A stretch of DNA of 24,046 nucleotides from a virus. The stretch spans positions 1 to 24,046 of IMG/VR virus record IMGVR_UViG_3300032331_001206; one strand, written 5' to 3'. Position 1 is the stretch's first letter. Every line of letters starts with the position of its first letter. This document shows, in pieces, positions 1-7,554 of the stretch. Position numbers and translations under genes: made by a program. The notes under the pieces were generated by a model. It did not search any database. It was not told the DNA's origin and saw only the letters and a list, made by a program, of their open reading frames with translations.

Positions 1-1
1 T

Positions 2-109
2 GATAGAAACCAATTAGTAGGTAATATTTACTTACAACCTACCAAAACTGCTGAATTTATATACTTGAATTTCAATGTTACACCAACTGGAGCAACTTTC
101 CCAGCATAA
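2..109 (+). CDS. Tail sheath protein, C-terminal end (partial)
   Basis: The frame is open from the window edge and ends at TAA 107-109, giving 35 residues beginning DRNQLVGNIYLQP and ending NVTPTGATFPA. This matches the C-terminal pattern of contractile phage tail sheath proteins (LVGxIYxxPxxxxEFIxLxFxxTPTGAxF). The sheath surrounds the tail tube and contracts during DNA injection. The tail tube gene follows directly, the usual T4-type order (gp18 then gp19). Only the tail end is visible, so the call rests on a short conserved stretch plus synteny. Confidence 0.8.
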   Translation, partial: DRNQLVGNIYLQPTKTAEFIYLNFNVTPTGATFPA

Positions 110-124
110 AAATTAATTATATAG

Positions 125-138
125 ATATTTATAATAAA
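125..138 (+). promoter_or_regulatory. AT-rich repeated element, candidate late promoter (copy 1)
   Basis: The 14-mer atatttataataaa lies 9 nt before the tail tube start. The same 14-mer occurs exactly at 4638-4651 and 14489-14502, each time just upstream of a structural gene cluster. Its core TATTTATA is the reverse complement of the T4 late promoter TATAAATA, so it is not simply a T4 late promoter in the direction of the genes. A promoter role is inferred from placement; it could instead be part of the translation leader. Confidence 0.45.
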
Positions 139-147
139 TAAAAAGAC

Positions 148-636
148 ATGGCAATATTAGACGCAAACGAGATATTCTTCACAGCCTTTGAACCAAAACA
201 GGCTAACAGATTCATCCTTTATATGGATGGAGTACCTAGTTACCTAATCAAAGGAGTAAACGCTGTAACGTTAACTCAAGGTGAAGTAACATTAAACCAT
301 ATTAACGTATATAGAAAAGTTAAAGGTAAAACTACTTGGGGTAACATTCAAATGACATTATTCGACCCAATCACCCCATCAGGTGCTCAGTCAGTAATGG
401 AATGGGTTCGTTTACACCATGAATCAGTAACAGGTAGAGATGGATATTCTGATTTCTATAAAAAGGACTTAGTAATAGATGTTTTAGGACCAGTTGGTGA
501 TATTGTAGGAGAATGGATCTTAAAAGGCGCATTCATAACAGAAGCTAACTTTGGTGATTATAACTGGGATACTGAGAACACAGCAGTTAACCTTACAATG
601 ACTGTAGCTGTTGATTACTGCGTATTGAACTTCTAA
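148..636 (+). CDS. Tail tube protein (T4 gp19-like)
   Basis: At 162 aa it is nearly the same length as T4 gp19 (163 aa). Recognisable gp19-family features are the N-terminal FEPKQANRFILYMDGVPSYLIKG segment, the central FDPITPSGAQSVMEWVRLH segment and the C-terminal beta region with NFGDYNWDTENTAVNLTMTVAVDY. It polymerises into the inner tube through which DNA passes. The gene sits between the sheath and the tape-measure chaperone genes. The start has an A-rich leader (ataaataaaaagacATG) without a Shine-Dalgarno sequence. A strong hairpin terminator follows, which fits a high-copy product transcribed apart from the low-copy genes downstream. Confidence 0.92.
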   Translation: MAILDANEIFFTAFEPKQANRFILYMDGVPSYLIKGVNAVTLTQGEVTLNHINVYRKVKGKTTWGNIQMTLFDPITPSGAQSVMEWVRLHHESVTGRDGYSDFYKKDLVIDVLGPVGDIVGEWILKGAFITEANFGDYNWDTENTAVNLTMTVAVDYCVLNF

Positions 637-657
637 TTCAAAAATTATATTTTAAAA

Positions 658-690
658 GGGCTCGCAAGTTTTGCGAGCTTCTTTTTTCTT
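658..690 (+). terminator. Rho-independent terminator after the tail tube gene
   Basis: The stem GCTCGCAA (660-667) pairs perfectly with TTGCGAGC (671-678) around the loop GTT, with two possible G-U pairs below it. A T-rich tract (ttcttttttcttt) follows. It lies 22 nt after the tail tube stop codon. The A-rich upstream flank could allow some function on the other strand, but no minus-strand gene is seen here. Confidence 0.88.
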
Positions 691-707
691 TATATATTTA
701 TATATGA
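691..707 (+). promoter_or_regulatory. AT-rich element, candidate late promoter (loose copy)
   Basis: tatatatttatatatga contains the TATTTATA core (695-702) found in the exact 14-mer copies elsewhere in the window. It follows the terminator directly and precedes the gene at 734, where a new transcript would be expected to begin. The match is to the core only, in very AT-rich DNA, so the evidence is weak. Confidence 0.3.
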
Positions 708-733
708 CATTAAAGTTATAACTAATAAAAGAT

Positions 734-1465
734 ATGGAAAATAAATTCACAACACCAACAGAAACTGTTGACTTACCTTCACAAGGTTTAATCTACCCTG
801 AATCATCTCCTTTATCAAGCGGAAAAATTGAAATGAAATACATGACCGCTCGTGAAGAAGATATATTAACTAACCAAAACTACATCAATAAAGGCACAGT
901 ATTAGATGAGTTAATTAAATCACTCATTGTATCTGACGTAAATTATGAAGACCTAGTAGTAGGCGATAAAAACGCCTTATTAGTAGCAGCTCGTATTTTA
1001 GGGTATGGTAAAGATTATAAATTTGAGTATGATGGTGAAGAATATAATATTGACCTAACTACTATTGAAAATAAATCTATTAATCCTAAATCATTTAAAA
1101 AAGGAATAAATGAATTTAATTTTACTTTACCATCAACAGGAACAGAAATAACATTTAAGTTATTAACAGGAGTTGATGAAAAGAAAATTAATGCTGAATT
1201 AGAAGGATTAAAGAAAATAAATAAAAACTCATCATCAGAAATATCTACTCGATTAAAATATCTTATCACTTCAGTCGGAGGTAATCGAGATTCTAAAGAT
1301 ATTAGAAATTTCGTTGATCAACAACTATTAGCTCGTGACTCCAGAGCGTTAAGGGAGCATATAAAGGAGGTACAACCAGACGTAGATCTGACCTTTTTTC
1401 CCGAAGGAAGCAACGACAAAGTTTCAATTCCAGTTGGACTTAGCTTTTTTTGGCCTGACATCTAA
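734..1465 (+). CDS. T4 gp26-like baseplate/tape-measure chaperone, zero-frame product
   Basis: The 243-aa product opens with TPTETVDLPSQGLIYPESSP, then KIEMKYMTAREEDILTNQNY and a helical core. This is the pattern of the T4 gp26-type baseplate assembly family common in T4-like phages. By position, between tail tube and tape measure, it matches the gpG-type chaperones that coat the tape measure before tube assembly (family knowledge). Residues 238-239 (FF) are encoded by a run of seven T, after which this frame gives WPDI and stops. The overlapping next frame continues with 92 more residues, so a longer product of about 331 aa is likely. The start has an A-rich leader (actaataaaagatATG). Confidence 0.75.
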   Translation: MENKFTTPTETVDLPSQGLIYPESSPLSSGKIEMKYMTAREEDILTNQNYINKGTVLDELIKSLIVSDVNYEDLVVGDKNALLVAARILGYGKDYKFEYDGEEYNIDLTTIENKSINPKSFKKGINEFNFTLPSTGTEITFKLLTGVDEKKINAELEGLKKINKNSSSEISTRLKYLITSVGGNRDSKDIRNFVDQQLLARDSRALREHIKEVQPDVDLTFFPEGSNDKVSIPVGLSFFWPDI

Positions 1466-1730
1466 TGTTATTCCTATAGTTAGATCTAACTTATTTACTC
1501 AAATTCATGAAATTGTTTTTCATGGCCAAGGAGGTTATGACTGGACTACAGTCTATAACATGCCTACTTGGCTTCGTAAATTTACTTTTCATAAATTACA
1601 AGAACATTATGAAAAACAAAATGAATCACAGAATGAAGATTTAGGCTCTCAAACTAGTAATATTAAAGATGGAAAAGTTGAATTACCATCACATTTTAAA
1701 GGTAAGTTAGGTAAAGCACCTAAATATTAA
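1434..1730 (+). CDS. Frameshifted extension of the tape-measure chaperone (gpT/gp51-position)
   Basis: This frame overlaps the preceding gene by 32 nt and is +1 relative to it. It has no plausible start of its own: the only early initiator is TTG at 1434 with no leader signal, and the first internal ATG (1560) would remove the best-looking part, the NLFTQIHEIVFHGQGGYDW region. It is probably made as a C-terminal extension of the 734-1465 protein by slippage at the T7 run (1445-1451). The same two-product arrangement is known upstream of tape measure genes in lambda (gpG/gpGT, -1) and Mu (-2). Visible content is a helical segment with NMPTWLRKFTFHKLQEHYEKQ and a polar, Lys-rich tail. The coordinates give the open frame; the translated part probably begins near 1452. 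Confidence 0.6.
   Translation: MDLAFFGLTSNVIPIVRSNLFTQIHEIVFHGQGGYDWTTVYNMPTWLRKFTFHKLQEHYEKQNESQNEDLGSQTSNIKDGKVELPSHFKGKLGKAPKY
1445..1451 (+). other. Candidate programmed frameshift site (T7 run)
   Basis: Zero-frame codons are AGC TTT TTT TGG; the extension frame reads GCT TTT TTT GGC. Phe-tRNA on 1448-1450 can move +1 to 1449-1451 and still read TTT with a Trp codon waiting in the A site. A -2 slip would also land on TTT. A 14-nt perfect palindrome (1478-1491, AGTTAGATCTAACT) lies 26 nt downstream, but its fold as a stimulator is unproven. The alternative is a homopolymer sequencing error of one T. Confidence 0.55.
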
Positions 1731-1743
1731 TTCCTTATTTATT

Positions 1744-1759
1744 TAATATTTATTATATA
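1744..1759 (+). promoter_or_regulatory. AT-rich element, candidate late promoter (near copy)
   Basis: taatatttattatata shares the first nine bases, taatattta, with the taatatttataataaa copies at 4636 and 14487. It lies 13 nt before the tape measure start. It is a near match in an AT-rich gap, so confidence is low. Confidence 0.3.
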
Positions 1760-1772
1760 TACCTAAGTTAAT

Positions 1773-4631
1773 ATGGCAGCCAACAATTTTAGTAAAGCAG
1801 AAATAGAAGAATTAAGATCGTTAATTAAACTTTTACAAAAAGATATTGATGGTGTAGAATTTGACAACCTTGTTAAATCAGGTAAAGCTGCTAAAGATTA
1901 TCTTCAAAAACTTAGAGAAGAATCTACTAAATTTGCGGGTGATATTGGTGAAGCTGTTGAAGGCTTCCAAAGGATGATTAATGAAATTAAAAACACTAAT
2001 ACTGGTGTTAATAAAGTAGCTAAATCATTCCAAAATTTAAGTTCTATAGCTGAAAAAATCCAATATCATCAAAGAGGTATCTCTACTTTAACTGAAAAGG
2101 ATATAAAATTACTTCAAGAAAAGCAAAAGAAAGAAAAAGTAAATTTAGAAAACATTAGTAAACTCTTACAGTTAGAGAAAAAAGGTCTAGAAGATAGATC
2201 TAAAGCTAATCAAGCCGCTATTAATAATTTAGCATTTATTACTAATAAAACGTTAGCTGAAAGAATCCAACTTAGAGGATTAGTTAACGAAAGGACTAAA
2301 TTAAATAAAGAACTACAAAAAAATATAACGGCTCAAGGTAATATAGTTGGTATTTTAAAAGAAGAAGATACTTATTATAATCAATTAGAAGCTGATTTAG
2401 CATCTATTAACACTCAATTAGATAAAGAACAGAGATTATTAGGTTTAGGTGGAGTAGCAATTAAAGGTATTGGTTCTGCTTTAGATAAATTAGGATTTGG
2501 TGGTTTATCTTCTAAACTTGGTTTAGAAGAAGCTAATGAAAAAATGAAAGAATTAGCTAAAGAAATCCGAGAAGCTAATGGAGATGCTAATTCATTTGCT
2601 AATAAATTTAAAGTATTAAAAGCTGGGATTAGTTCAATGGGTTCATCACTTATTGAAAACTTAAAAGATCCTTTAGTTATAAGCACATTCTTTATTACCC
2701 AAATTATAGATGCCCTTAAATCTGCTGATGACCAAACAGGACAATTAGCTAAATCATTTAATAAATCATATAGTGAAGCAAGTAAAGTTAGAAATGAATT
2801 AAATACAATAGCTAACTTATCAGGAGATATCAATGTATCAACCAAAGGTTTACAAGAAAGTATGGTTGCTGTAGGTAATTCTTTAGGTACTAATGCTATG
2901 TTAAATGAAAAAGATTTAGTTACTTTTACTAAATTAAGAGAAATGGCTGGTTACACTAATGAAGAATTAATAGGTATCCAACAATTATCATTAGTTAACG
3001 GTAAAACATTAGAAGATAACACTAAAGAAATATTAGGTGGAGCGCAGGCATACGCGAATCAAAATAAATTAGTTATTAATGAAAAAGAAGTACTTAAAGA
3101 AATTAGTAAAGCATCAGCCTCATTAAAATTATCATTAGGTGGAAGCGCTGAAGCATTGGCTATAGCTGTAGTTCAAGCTAAACAATTTGGTTTAAACTTA
3201 GAACAAGCAGAAAAAATATCTCATTCATTACTTCAATTTGAAGATAGTATTTCTTCTGAATTAGAAGCAGAATTATTAACTGGTAAGAATTTTAATTTTG
3301 AAAGAGCAAGATCATTAGCACTTGAAGGTAAAACTGCTGAAGCAGCTGCTGAAGTAGCTAAACAAGTAGGATCAGCTAAAGACTTTGGTAAATTAAATGT
3401 TATTCAACAAGAAGCTATAGCTAAGTCTATGGGTATGCAAAGAAATGAATTAGCTCAATCTTTAATGGATAAAGAAGCATTAGCCAAATTATCAGCTAAA
3501 GAAGGAGAATCAGCCCAACAAGCATTTAATAGATTAGTTGAAGAAGTAGGGATGGAAGAAGCTAAAAAACGTCTAGGTAATGATCAAATAGCTAAACAAT
3601 ATGAGCAACAATCCATACAAGAAAAATTTAATGCTACTGTTGAAAAACTAAAAGAAGTATTCATGTCTTTAGTTACTCCATTGATGCCTGTTTTAGATGT
3701 ATTTTCTGAAATATTCAAAATAGTAGGCCCAATAGTTGGAGGATTAGGACAAATGTTAAAATTCTTAGTCCCTATAGCTAAATGGGTTGGTATAATAGCT
3801 ATAGGTTATAAAACAATGCAGTTTGCTGGGGATGGTTTATATAGAAAAACTGTGTTAATAAATGCTGCTAAAAAAATTGGTTTAATAACTGACAGACAAT
3901 CTGTTATGACTCAAAAAGCAGCTAATATTTTAGCTAAAGGAACACTATTAACTGAAAACCAAAAAGAAATGGTTAAGAGGAATAGTCTTTTACTTACTAT
4001 AAAAAATAATATACAGAAAAAGCTTGAATTGATGTTTGGTAAACAATCTTTAGCAACATCAATAAAAGAAGCGGCTATAAAAGCTAAAAATTATTTAGTA
4101 GATAAAGCAACTAATGTTTTATTATACACTAGAAATATCCTTTCCGCTATAGGTAATAGTATAGCAACAGTTTATAATGCAATAGCTAAATCTAGTTTAG
4201 TAAAATTAATAGGACAAGCTGTCACAACTGTTATTAGAGCATTTACAAGTTTAGGACCTTGGGGATTAGTAGCTGGTTTAGCAGCTGGTGCAAGTGTAGC
4301 GGCATTAGGATACAAGTTTTTAAAAGGTAATGACATTATGTCAGCTGGTAAAGGTAAAAATGGATACGGTAAACGTACTTTATTAGCACCTGAAGGAGCA
4401 ATTGCTTTAAATGATAAAGATACTGTTATAGCAGGAACTGATTTAGGAGGTAAAGGTAAACAACAAACACAACAATCTTCATCTCCTTCAATTAATATGC
4501 AACCTATGATAGATAAATTAGCGGCTGTAGAAAGTGTACTTAATCAAATATTAAATAAGAGTAGTGATGTATATATGGATTCTACAAAAGTAGGAACAGC
4601 ATTAAACATAAGTTCTGTTCAAGTCCAATAA
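1773..4631 (+). CDS. Tail tape measure protein
   Basis: The 952-aa product has long Lys/Glu-rich heptad-like helices over about residues 1-230 and alanine-rich helices through about 620. Hydrophobic stretches follow near residues 630-690 (MSLVTPLMPVLDV, VGPIVGGLGQMLKFLV) and near 825-860 (LGPWGLVAGLAAGASVAALGY). The C-terminus has GYGKRTLLAPEGAIALNDKDTVIAG, a pattern I associate with tape measure proteins of Bacteroidota phages. The protein sets tail length and is delivered ahead of the DNA. At the usual 1.5 angstrom per residue the tail tube would be roughly 140 nm, longer than T4 (gp29, 590 aa); this is an inference. Its position right after the frameshifting chaperone pair is the classic arrangement. 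Confidence 0.9.
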   Translation: MAANNFSKAEIEELRSLIKLLQKDIDGVEFDNLVKSGKAAKDYLQKLREESTKFAGDIGEAVEGFQRMINEIKNTNTGVNKVAKSFQNLSSIAEKIQYHQRGISTLTEKDIKLLQEKQKKEKVNLENISKLLQLEKKGLEDRSKANQAAINNLAFITNKTLAERIQLRGLVNERTKLNKELQKNITAQGNIVGILKEEDTYYNQLEADLASINTQLDKEQRLLGLGGVAIKGIGSALDKLGFGGLSSKLGLEEANEKMKELAKEIREANGDANSFANKFKVLKAGISSMGSSLIENLKDPLVISTFFITQIIDALKSADDQTGQLAKSFNKSYSEASKVRNELNTIANLSGDINVSTKGLQESMVAVGNSLGTNAMLNEKDLVTFTKLREMAGYTNEELIGIQQLSLVNGKTLEDNTKEILGGAQAYANQNKLVINEKEVLKEISKASASLKLSLGGSAEALAIAVVQAKQFGLNLEQAEKISHSLLQFEDSISSELEAELLTGKNFNFERARSLALEGKTAEAAAEVAKQVGSAKDFGKLNVIQQEAIAKSMGMQRNELAQSLMDKEALAKLSAKEGESAQQAFNRLVEEVGMEEAKKRLGNDQIAKQYEQQSIQEKFNATVEKLKEVFMSLVTPLMPVLDVFSEIFKIVGPIVGGLGQMLKFLVPIAKWVGIIAIGYKTMQFAGDGLYRKTVLINAAKKIGLITDRQSVMTQKAANILAKGTLLTENQKEMVKRNSLLLTIKNNIQKKLELMFGKQSLATSIKEAAIKAKNYLVDKATNVLLYTRNILSAIGNSIATVYNAIAKSSLVKLIGQAVTTVIRAFTSLGPWGLVAGLAAGASVAALGYKFLKGNDIMSAGKGKNGYGKRTLLAPEGAIALNDKDTVIAGTDLGGKGKQQTQQSSSPSINMQPMIDKLAAVESVLNQILNKSSDVYMDSTKVGTALNISSVQVQ

Positions 4632-4637
4632 TAGCTA

Positions 4638-4651
4638 ATATTTATAATAAA
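4638..4651 (+). promoter_or_regulatory. AT-rich repeated element, candidate late promoter (copy 2)
   Basis: Exact copy of the 14-mer atatttataataaa, here preceded by ta as in the copy at 14489. It lies 6 nt after the tape measure stop and 18 nt before the 58-aa gene. A role as the start of a transcript for the baseplate block is inferred from position. Confidence 0.45.
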
Positions 4652-4669
4652 CCTTTAAAATATAAAATC

Positions 4670-4846
4670 ATGGGACTACTAGACATACTAACAACACAAG
4701 GATCACTATTAACAAATACTGATGGTCAAACTCCAACTGCTTACAACCAACAAGTATCAGTTTTAGACCCAGCTTCATTAGTAGGATCTCAATTAGATTT
4801 AGACGGACAAACTCCAACTCAATATATCAATAACTTACCAGGATAA
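4670..4846 (+). CDS. Small protein with DGQTPT repeats, unknown function
   Basis: This 58-aa gene starts at ATG 4670 and ends at TAA 4844-4846, sharing one base with the next ATG (TAATG). Support for it being real: a candidate late promoter just upstream, an A-rich leader (aaatataaaatcATG), a tight fit in an otherwise empty 214-nt gap, and an internal sequence repeat. DGQTPTAYNQQ recurs as DGQTPTQYINN about 30 residues later. Its opening MGLLDILTT resembles the opening of the next protein (MGLIDLRTD), so it may share a binding surface with it. I do not recognise the family. By position, between tape measure and baseplate genes, a minor tail or baseplate role is plausible. Confidence 0.7.
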   Translation: MGLLDILTTQGSLLTNTDGQTPTAYNQQVSVLDPASLVGSQLDLDGQTPTQYINNLPG

Positions 4847-7248
4847 TGGGATTAATCGATTTAAGAACTGATCTTAAATCTCTCAGATATGGTAATGATC
4901 AAAGAGGAGGTGGTTCAAGTAACCAACCCTACATTACCACTTCCATACCTGAGGGTTATGCTCCAACGTCAGCAGATTTCTTGCTACGTAATGGATACTT
5001 AAACCCTGTTAACTCATTTCAGGATGTAAAAAGATTATCTAAATTCTTTACTGATACAAAAACTCCTAACGGATTATTATTTACTATCAAACAAGAATTA
5101 TTAGAAAGACAAAATCCTAAATTAGTTAATATTAATAGAATTTATAATCCATTAGGAACACTATCTCAAGCTGGTTTAAATTCTTTAGGTTTTCATGTTA
5201 ATAAACAAGGATTAAATAATTCTGAACCATCATATTTTAATGGTGGAAGATATGGTTATTATTATGCAACAAGAGGATTTGGTGTAGACCCTACATTCCA
5301 ATTCCTACCAGGAGAAGGATATGAAAATAGATTAACTATAGCGTATACTGCTAAAGTAGAGAAAAAACCATTAGGTCCTTTAACTATTAATCCTTTTGGT
5401 GTAACAAATTTAGCTGGTAGTGGTATATTATTGTCTTATCCTGGTGGTCCTAATGCTCCATTAGGGTTAGGTATAACTAATATTAGAATTCAAAATCCAA
5501 CTCGTACTGTAGATTTACCTAAAGACAGAACAGTATTTGGTCTTAGAGAAGGTGGTACAAATATAGATAATAAAAATTATTTAGTATATAGTGGAGCACT
5601 AACTATTAATTGGGTTTATGGGAATAATAACTATGAATTTGGAATTAATAGAGGAGCATCAGACGCGTACTATTCATTAGATAATGTTCCAACTAGTTAT
5701 TTAATTAAGTTAACAGGTAATCAAACAGGTAATGTAAAAGATAGTATATTAAATAGAGATACATCTGTTAATAAACCACCTATCCAAAGTAATAATACTT
5801 TTAATTTAAATGGAGAATTATTAAAAACAGATCTTAATTATCTAAGACCAACTGGTGTTAATTCATCCAATGTTACCTGGGTATATCCTTCAGGCTCAAT
5901 TGTAAAAAATAGAGATACATCTGTTAATAAACCTGAAGATAGAGAAGCAAATAAGTTTAATTTAAATAGTGGTAAATTAAAAACTGATTCTAATTATTTA
6001 AGACCAACTAATGTAAGTTCAAGTAACGTTAATTGGGTGTACAACCCATCTGGAGAAACAAATGCTTCAAATGAGTTTATAATTACATATGGTGAGGATA
6101 ATGAAAAAATATATACAAACAATGTTAGTAATATATTAAATAGGAAAGGAACAATTGGTGAAGTAAAAGATATTCCTAAAACTTTTCTCCCATCAAAAAG
6201 ACTAATAGGATGGCCTAATACTTTTAAAATTGGTAAGAAAGGTGGGGCTAAAAATCTTATAAACCTTAACAAATTAACAGAGGCATCAGATAAATACACT
6301 AGGGAAACAGGTAATAAAATTAGTAATAGATTAGATTCTAATCTTCAACAAAACATACCTTCAATCCAATCATTCTCAGATGCGGCTGTTGTTACTAATA
6401 AGGGAGTAACTACTTTAAATTCCTTAAACCCATATTATAACATAAAAACTATACCAGACCCTGAAAACCCAACAAAGGGTGGTACAATAGTTCCATTACC
6501 ATATCCTAATATATCTGAGTTTAATAGAGAAACAACATATAAAACTTCACTAACTCAATTCCGTACTGATAGACCACAGTTAACTAATGAATCTATAAAT
6601 TCAGATGAGTTACAACTTCAACGTGTTTTAACAAAAGATAAAGCTGAGGACTACAAAAATACAGATTTAATTAAGTTTTTCTTTGAAATTAATAATAATG
6701 ATGCTACAACAGATACTGAGAACTTTTGGTTATTCTTTAGAGCGTATCTTAATGAATTTGGAGATGATTATAAAGCAGAATGGGATTCTTACAAATATGT
6801 AGGAAGAGCTGAAAACTTCTACAAATACACTGGCTTCTCCAGAAATATTTCATTATCATTCACAGTATACGCTCACTCAAGAGCAGAAATGAAACCAATT
6901 TACCAAAAATTAAATTATCTTGCGGGTGTAACTGCTCCAAATTACTCAGAAGCAGGATATATGAGGGGTAATTTTGTTAATATAACTGTAGGAAATTATT
7001 TAAATTCGGTTCCATGTATTATTGAAAGTGTAAGTTTAAAACCATCATTTGAGGCTGGGTGGGATATAAATAGAGATGATAATGGGATAATTATAACACC
7101 AACAACATTAAATAGTGTAGATGATGTAGGACAATTACCTAGAATGATTGATGTAAGTTTAAGTATTATACCAATACACTCATTCACACCTAGATTCCAA
7201 GCCTCATTCATTAACACACCAACAGATGATCCTCAAGTTACTATTTAA
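4846..7248 (+). CDS. Baseplate protein with C-terminal tail-tube-initiator-like domain
   Basis: The 800-aa structural protein has a C-terminal domain of about residues 607-790. Visible there are the FFFEINNND strand, NFWLFFRAYLNEFGDDY, the SRAEMKPIYQKLNYLAG segment, a GYMRGNFVNITVGNYL strand and LPRMIDVSLSIIPIHSFTPRF at the end. This resembles the T4 gp48/gp54 family of baseplate proteins from which the tail tube starts to polymerise. The first 600 residues are Asn/Gly/Tyr-rich, low in cysteine and unassigned. They include a 52-codon tandem duplication (residues 303-404). It is much larger than T4 gp48 or gp54, so the N-terminal part is probably an extra baseplate module. Its start overlaps the 58-aa gene by one base, suggesting coupled translation. 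Confidence 0.6.
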   Translation: MGLIDLRTDLKSLRYGNDQRGGGSSNQPYITTSIPEGYAPTSADFLLRNGYLNPVNSFQDVKRLSKFFTDTKTPNGLLFTIKQELLERQNPKLVNINRIYNPLGTLSQAGLNSLGFHVNKQGLNNSEPSYFNGGRYGYYYATRGFGVDPTFQFLPGEGYENRLTIAYTAKVEKKPLGPLTINPFGVTNLAGSGILLSYPGGPNAPLGLGITNIRIQNPTRTVDLPKDRTVFGLREGGTNIDNKNYLVYSGALTINWVYGNNNYEFGINRGASDAYYSLDNVPTSYLIKLTGNQTGNVKDSILNRDTSVNKPPIQSNNTFNLNGELLKTDLNYLRPTGVNSSNVTWVYPSGSIVKNRDTSVNKPEDREANKFNLNSGKLKTDSNYLRPTNVSSSNVNWVYNPSGETNASNEFIITYGEDNEKIYTNNVSNILNRKGTIGEVKDIPKTFLPSKRLIGWPNTFKIGKKGGAKNLINLNKLTEASDKYTRETGNKISNRLDSNLQQNIPSIQSFSDAAVVTNKGVTTLNSLNPYYNIKTIPDPENPTKGGTIVPLPYPNISEFNRETTYKTSLTQFRTDRPQLTNESINSDELQLQRVLTKDKAEDYKNTDLIKFFFEINNNDATTDTENFWLFFRAYLNEFGDDYKAEWDSYKYVGRAENFYKYTGFSRNISLSFTVYAHSRAEMKPIYQKLNYLAGVTAPNYSEAGYMRGNFVNITVGNYLNSVPCIIESVSLKPSFEAGWDINRDDNGIIITPTTLNSVDDVGQLPRMIDVSLSIIPIHSFTPRFQASFINTPTDDPQVTI
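5752..6057 (+). repeat. Tandem in-frame duplication inside the 800-aa baseplate gene
   Basis: Two adjacent units, 5752-5907 (52 codons) and 5908-6057 (50 aligned codons), both start NRDTSVNKP and contain FNLN, LKTD, NYLRPT and SSNVxWVY. I count 32 identical residues of 50. The first 26 nt of the units are identical, while the rest has diverged mainly at third positions and in a linker. Confidence 0.85.
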
Positions 7249-7250
7249 AA

Positions 7251-7550
7251 ATGAATAGATACCAAAACATACCAGTCATAAAAAATACCCAAGGTATTAG
7301 ATATTATAGAGATAATAAGTATCCTAGAGTACCTTTATCTTCTACTGATATATATGTTATAACAACTATTGGAGATAGATTTGATTTATTAGCTCAACAA
7401 TATTATAATGATTCATCATTATGGTGGGTTATATCTACTGCTAATGAAACACTATCTCAAAACTCATTATACATTCCAACCGGTACTCAAATTAGAATAC
7501 CAACAGATGTATCAAATATATTAAATGCTTACATGTTATTAAATACATAA
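7251..7550 (+). CDS. LysM-type baseplate wedge protein (T4 gp53-like)
   Basis: The 99-aa product contains a LysM-like fold in the T4 gp53 pattern, about residues 28-85: PLSSTDIYVITTIGDRFDLL, then AQQYYNDSSLWWVISTANE, then LYIPTGTQIRIP. T4 gp53 clamps adjacent wedges in the baseplate, and its LysM domain acts structurally rather than on peptidoglycan. This protein is about half the length of T4 gp53 (196 aa) and consists mostly of the LysM core. It lies between the tube-initiator-like gene (2-nt gap) and the hub gene (4-nt gap), consistent with baseplate assembly. A small LysM tail protein of the P2 gpX or Mu type is the alternative. Confidence 0.75.
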   Translation: MNRYQNIPVIKNTQGIRYYRDNKYPRVPLSSTDIYVITTIGDRFDLLAQQYYNDSSLWWVISTANETLSQNSLYIPTGTQIRIPTDVSNILNAYMLLNT

Positions 7551-7554
7551 AGTT

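Noticed and set aside
1363-1371. AAAGGAGGT, a perfect Shine-Dalgarno-like sequence inside the chaperone gene
   Set aside because: It lies about 74 nt before the slip site, too far to stimulate frameshifting, and no start codon follows at a useful distance; it encodes KEV-type codons.
1526-1650. AAGGAGGTTATG, a Shine-Dalgarno-like sequence with ATG in another frame
   Set aside because: Spacing to ATG is only 2 nt, the frame closes after about 37 codons, and the GGAGGT encodes the Gly-Gly of the chaperone extension.
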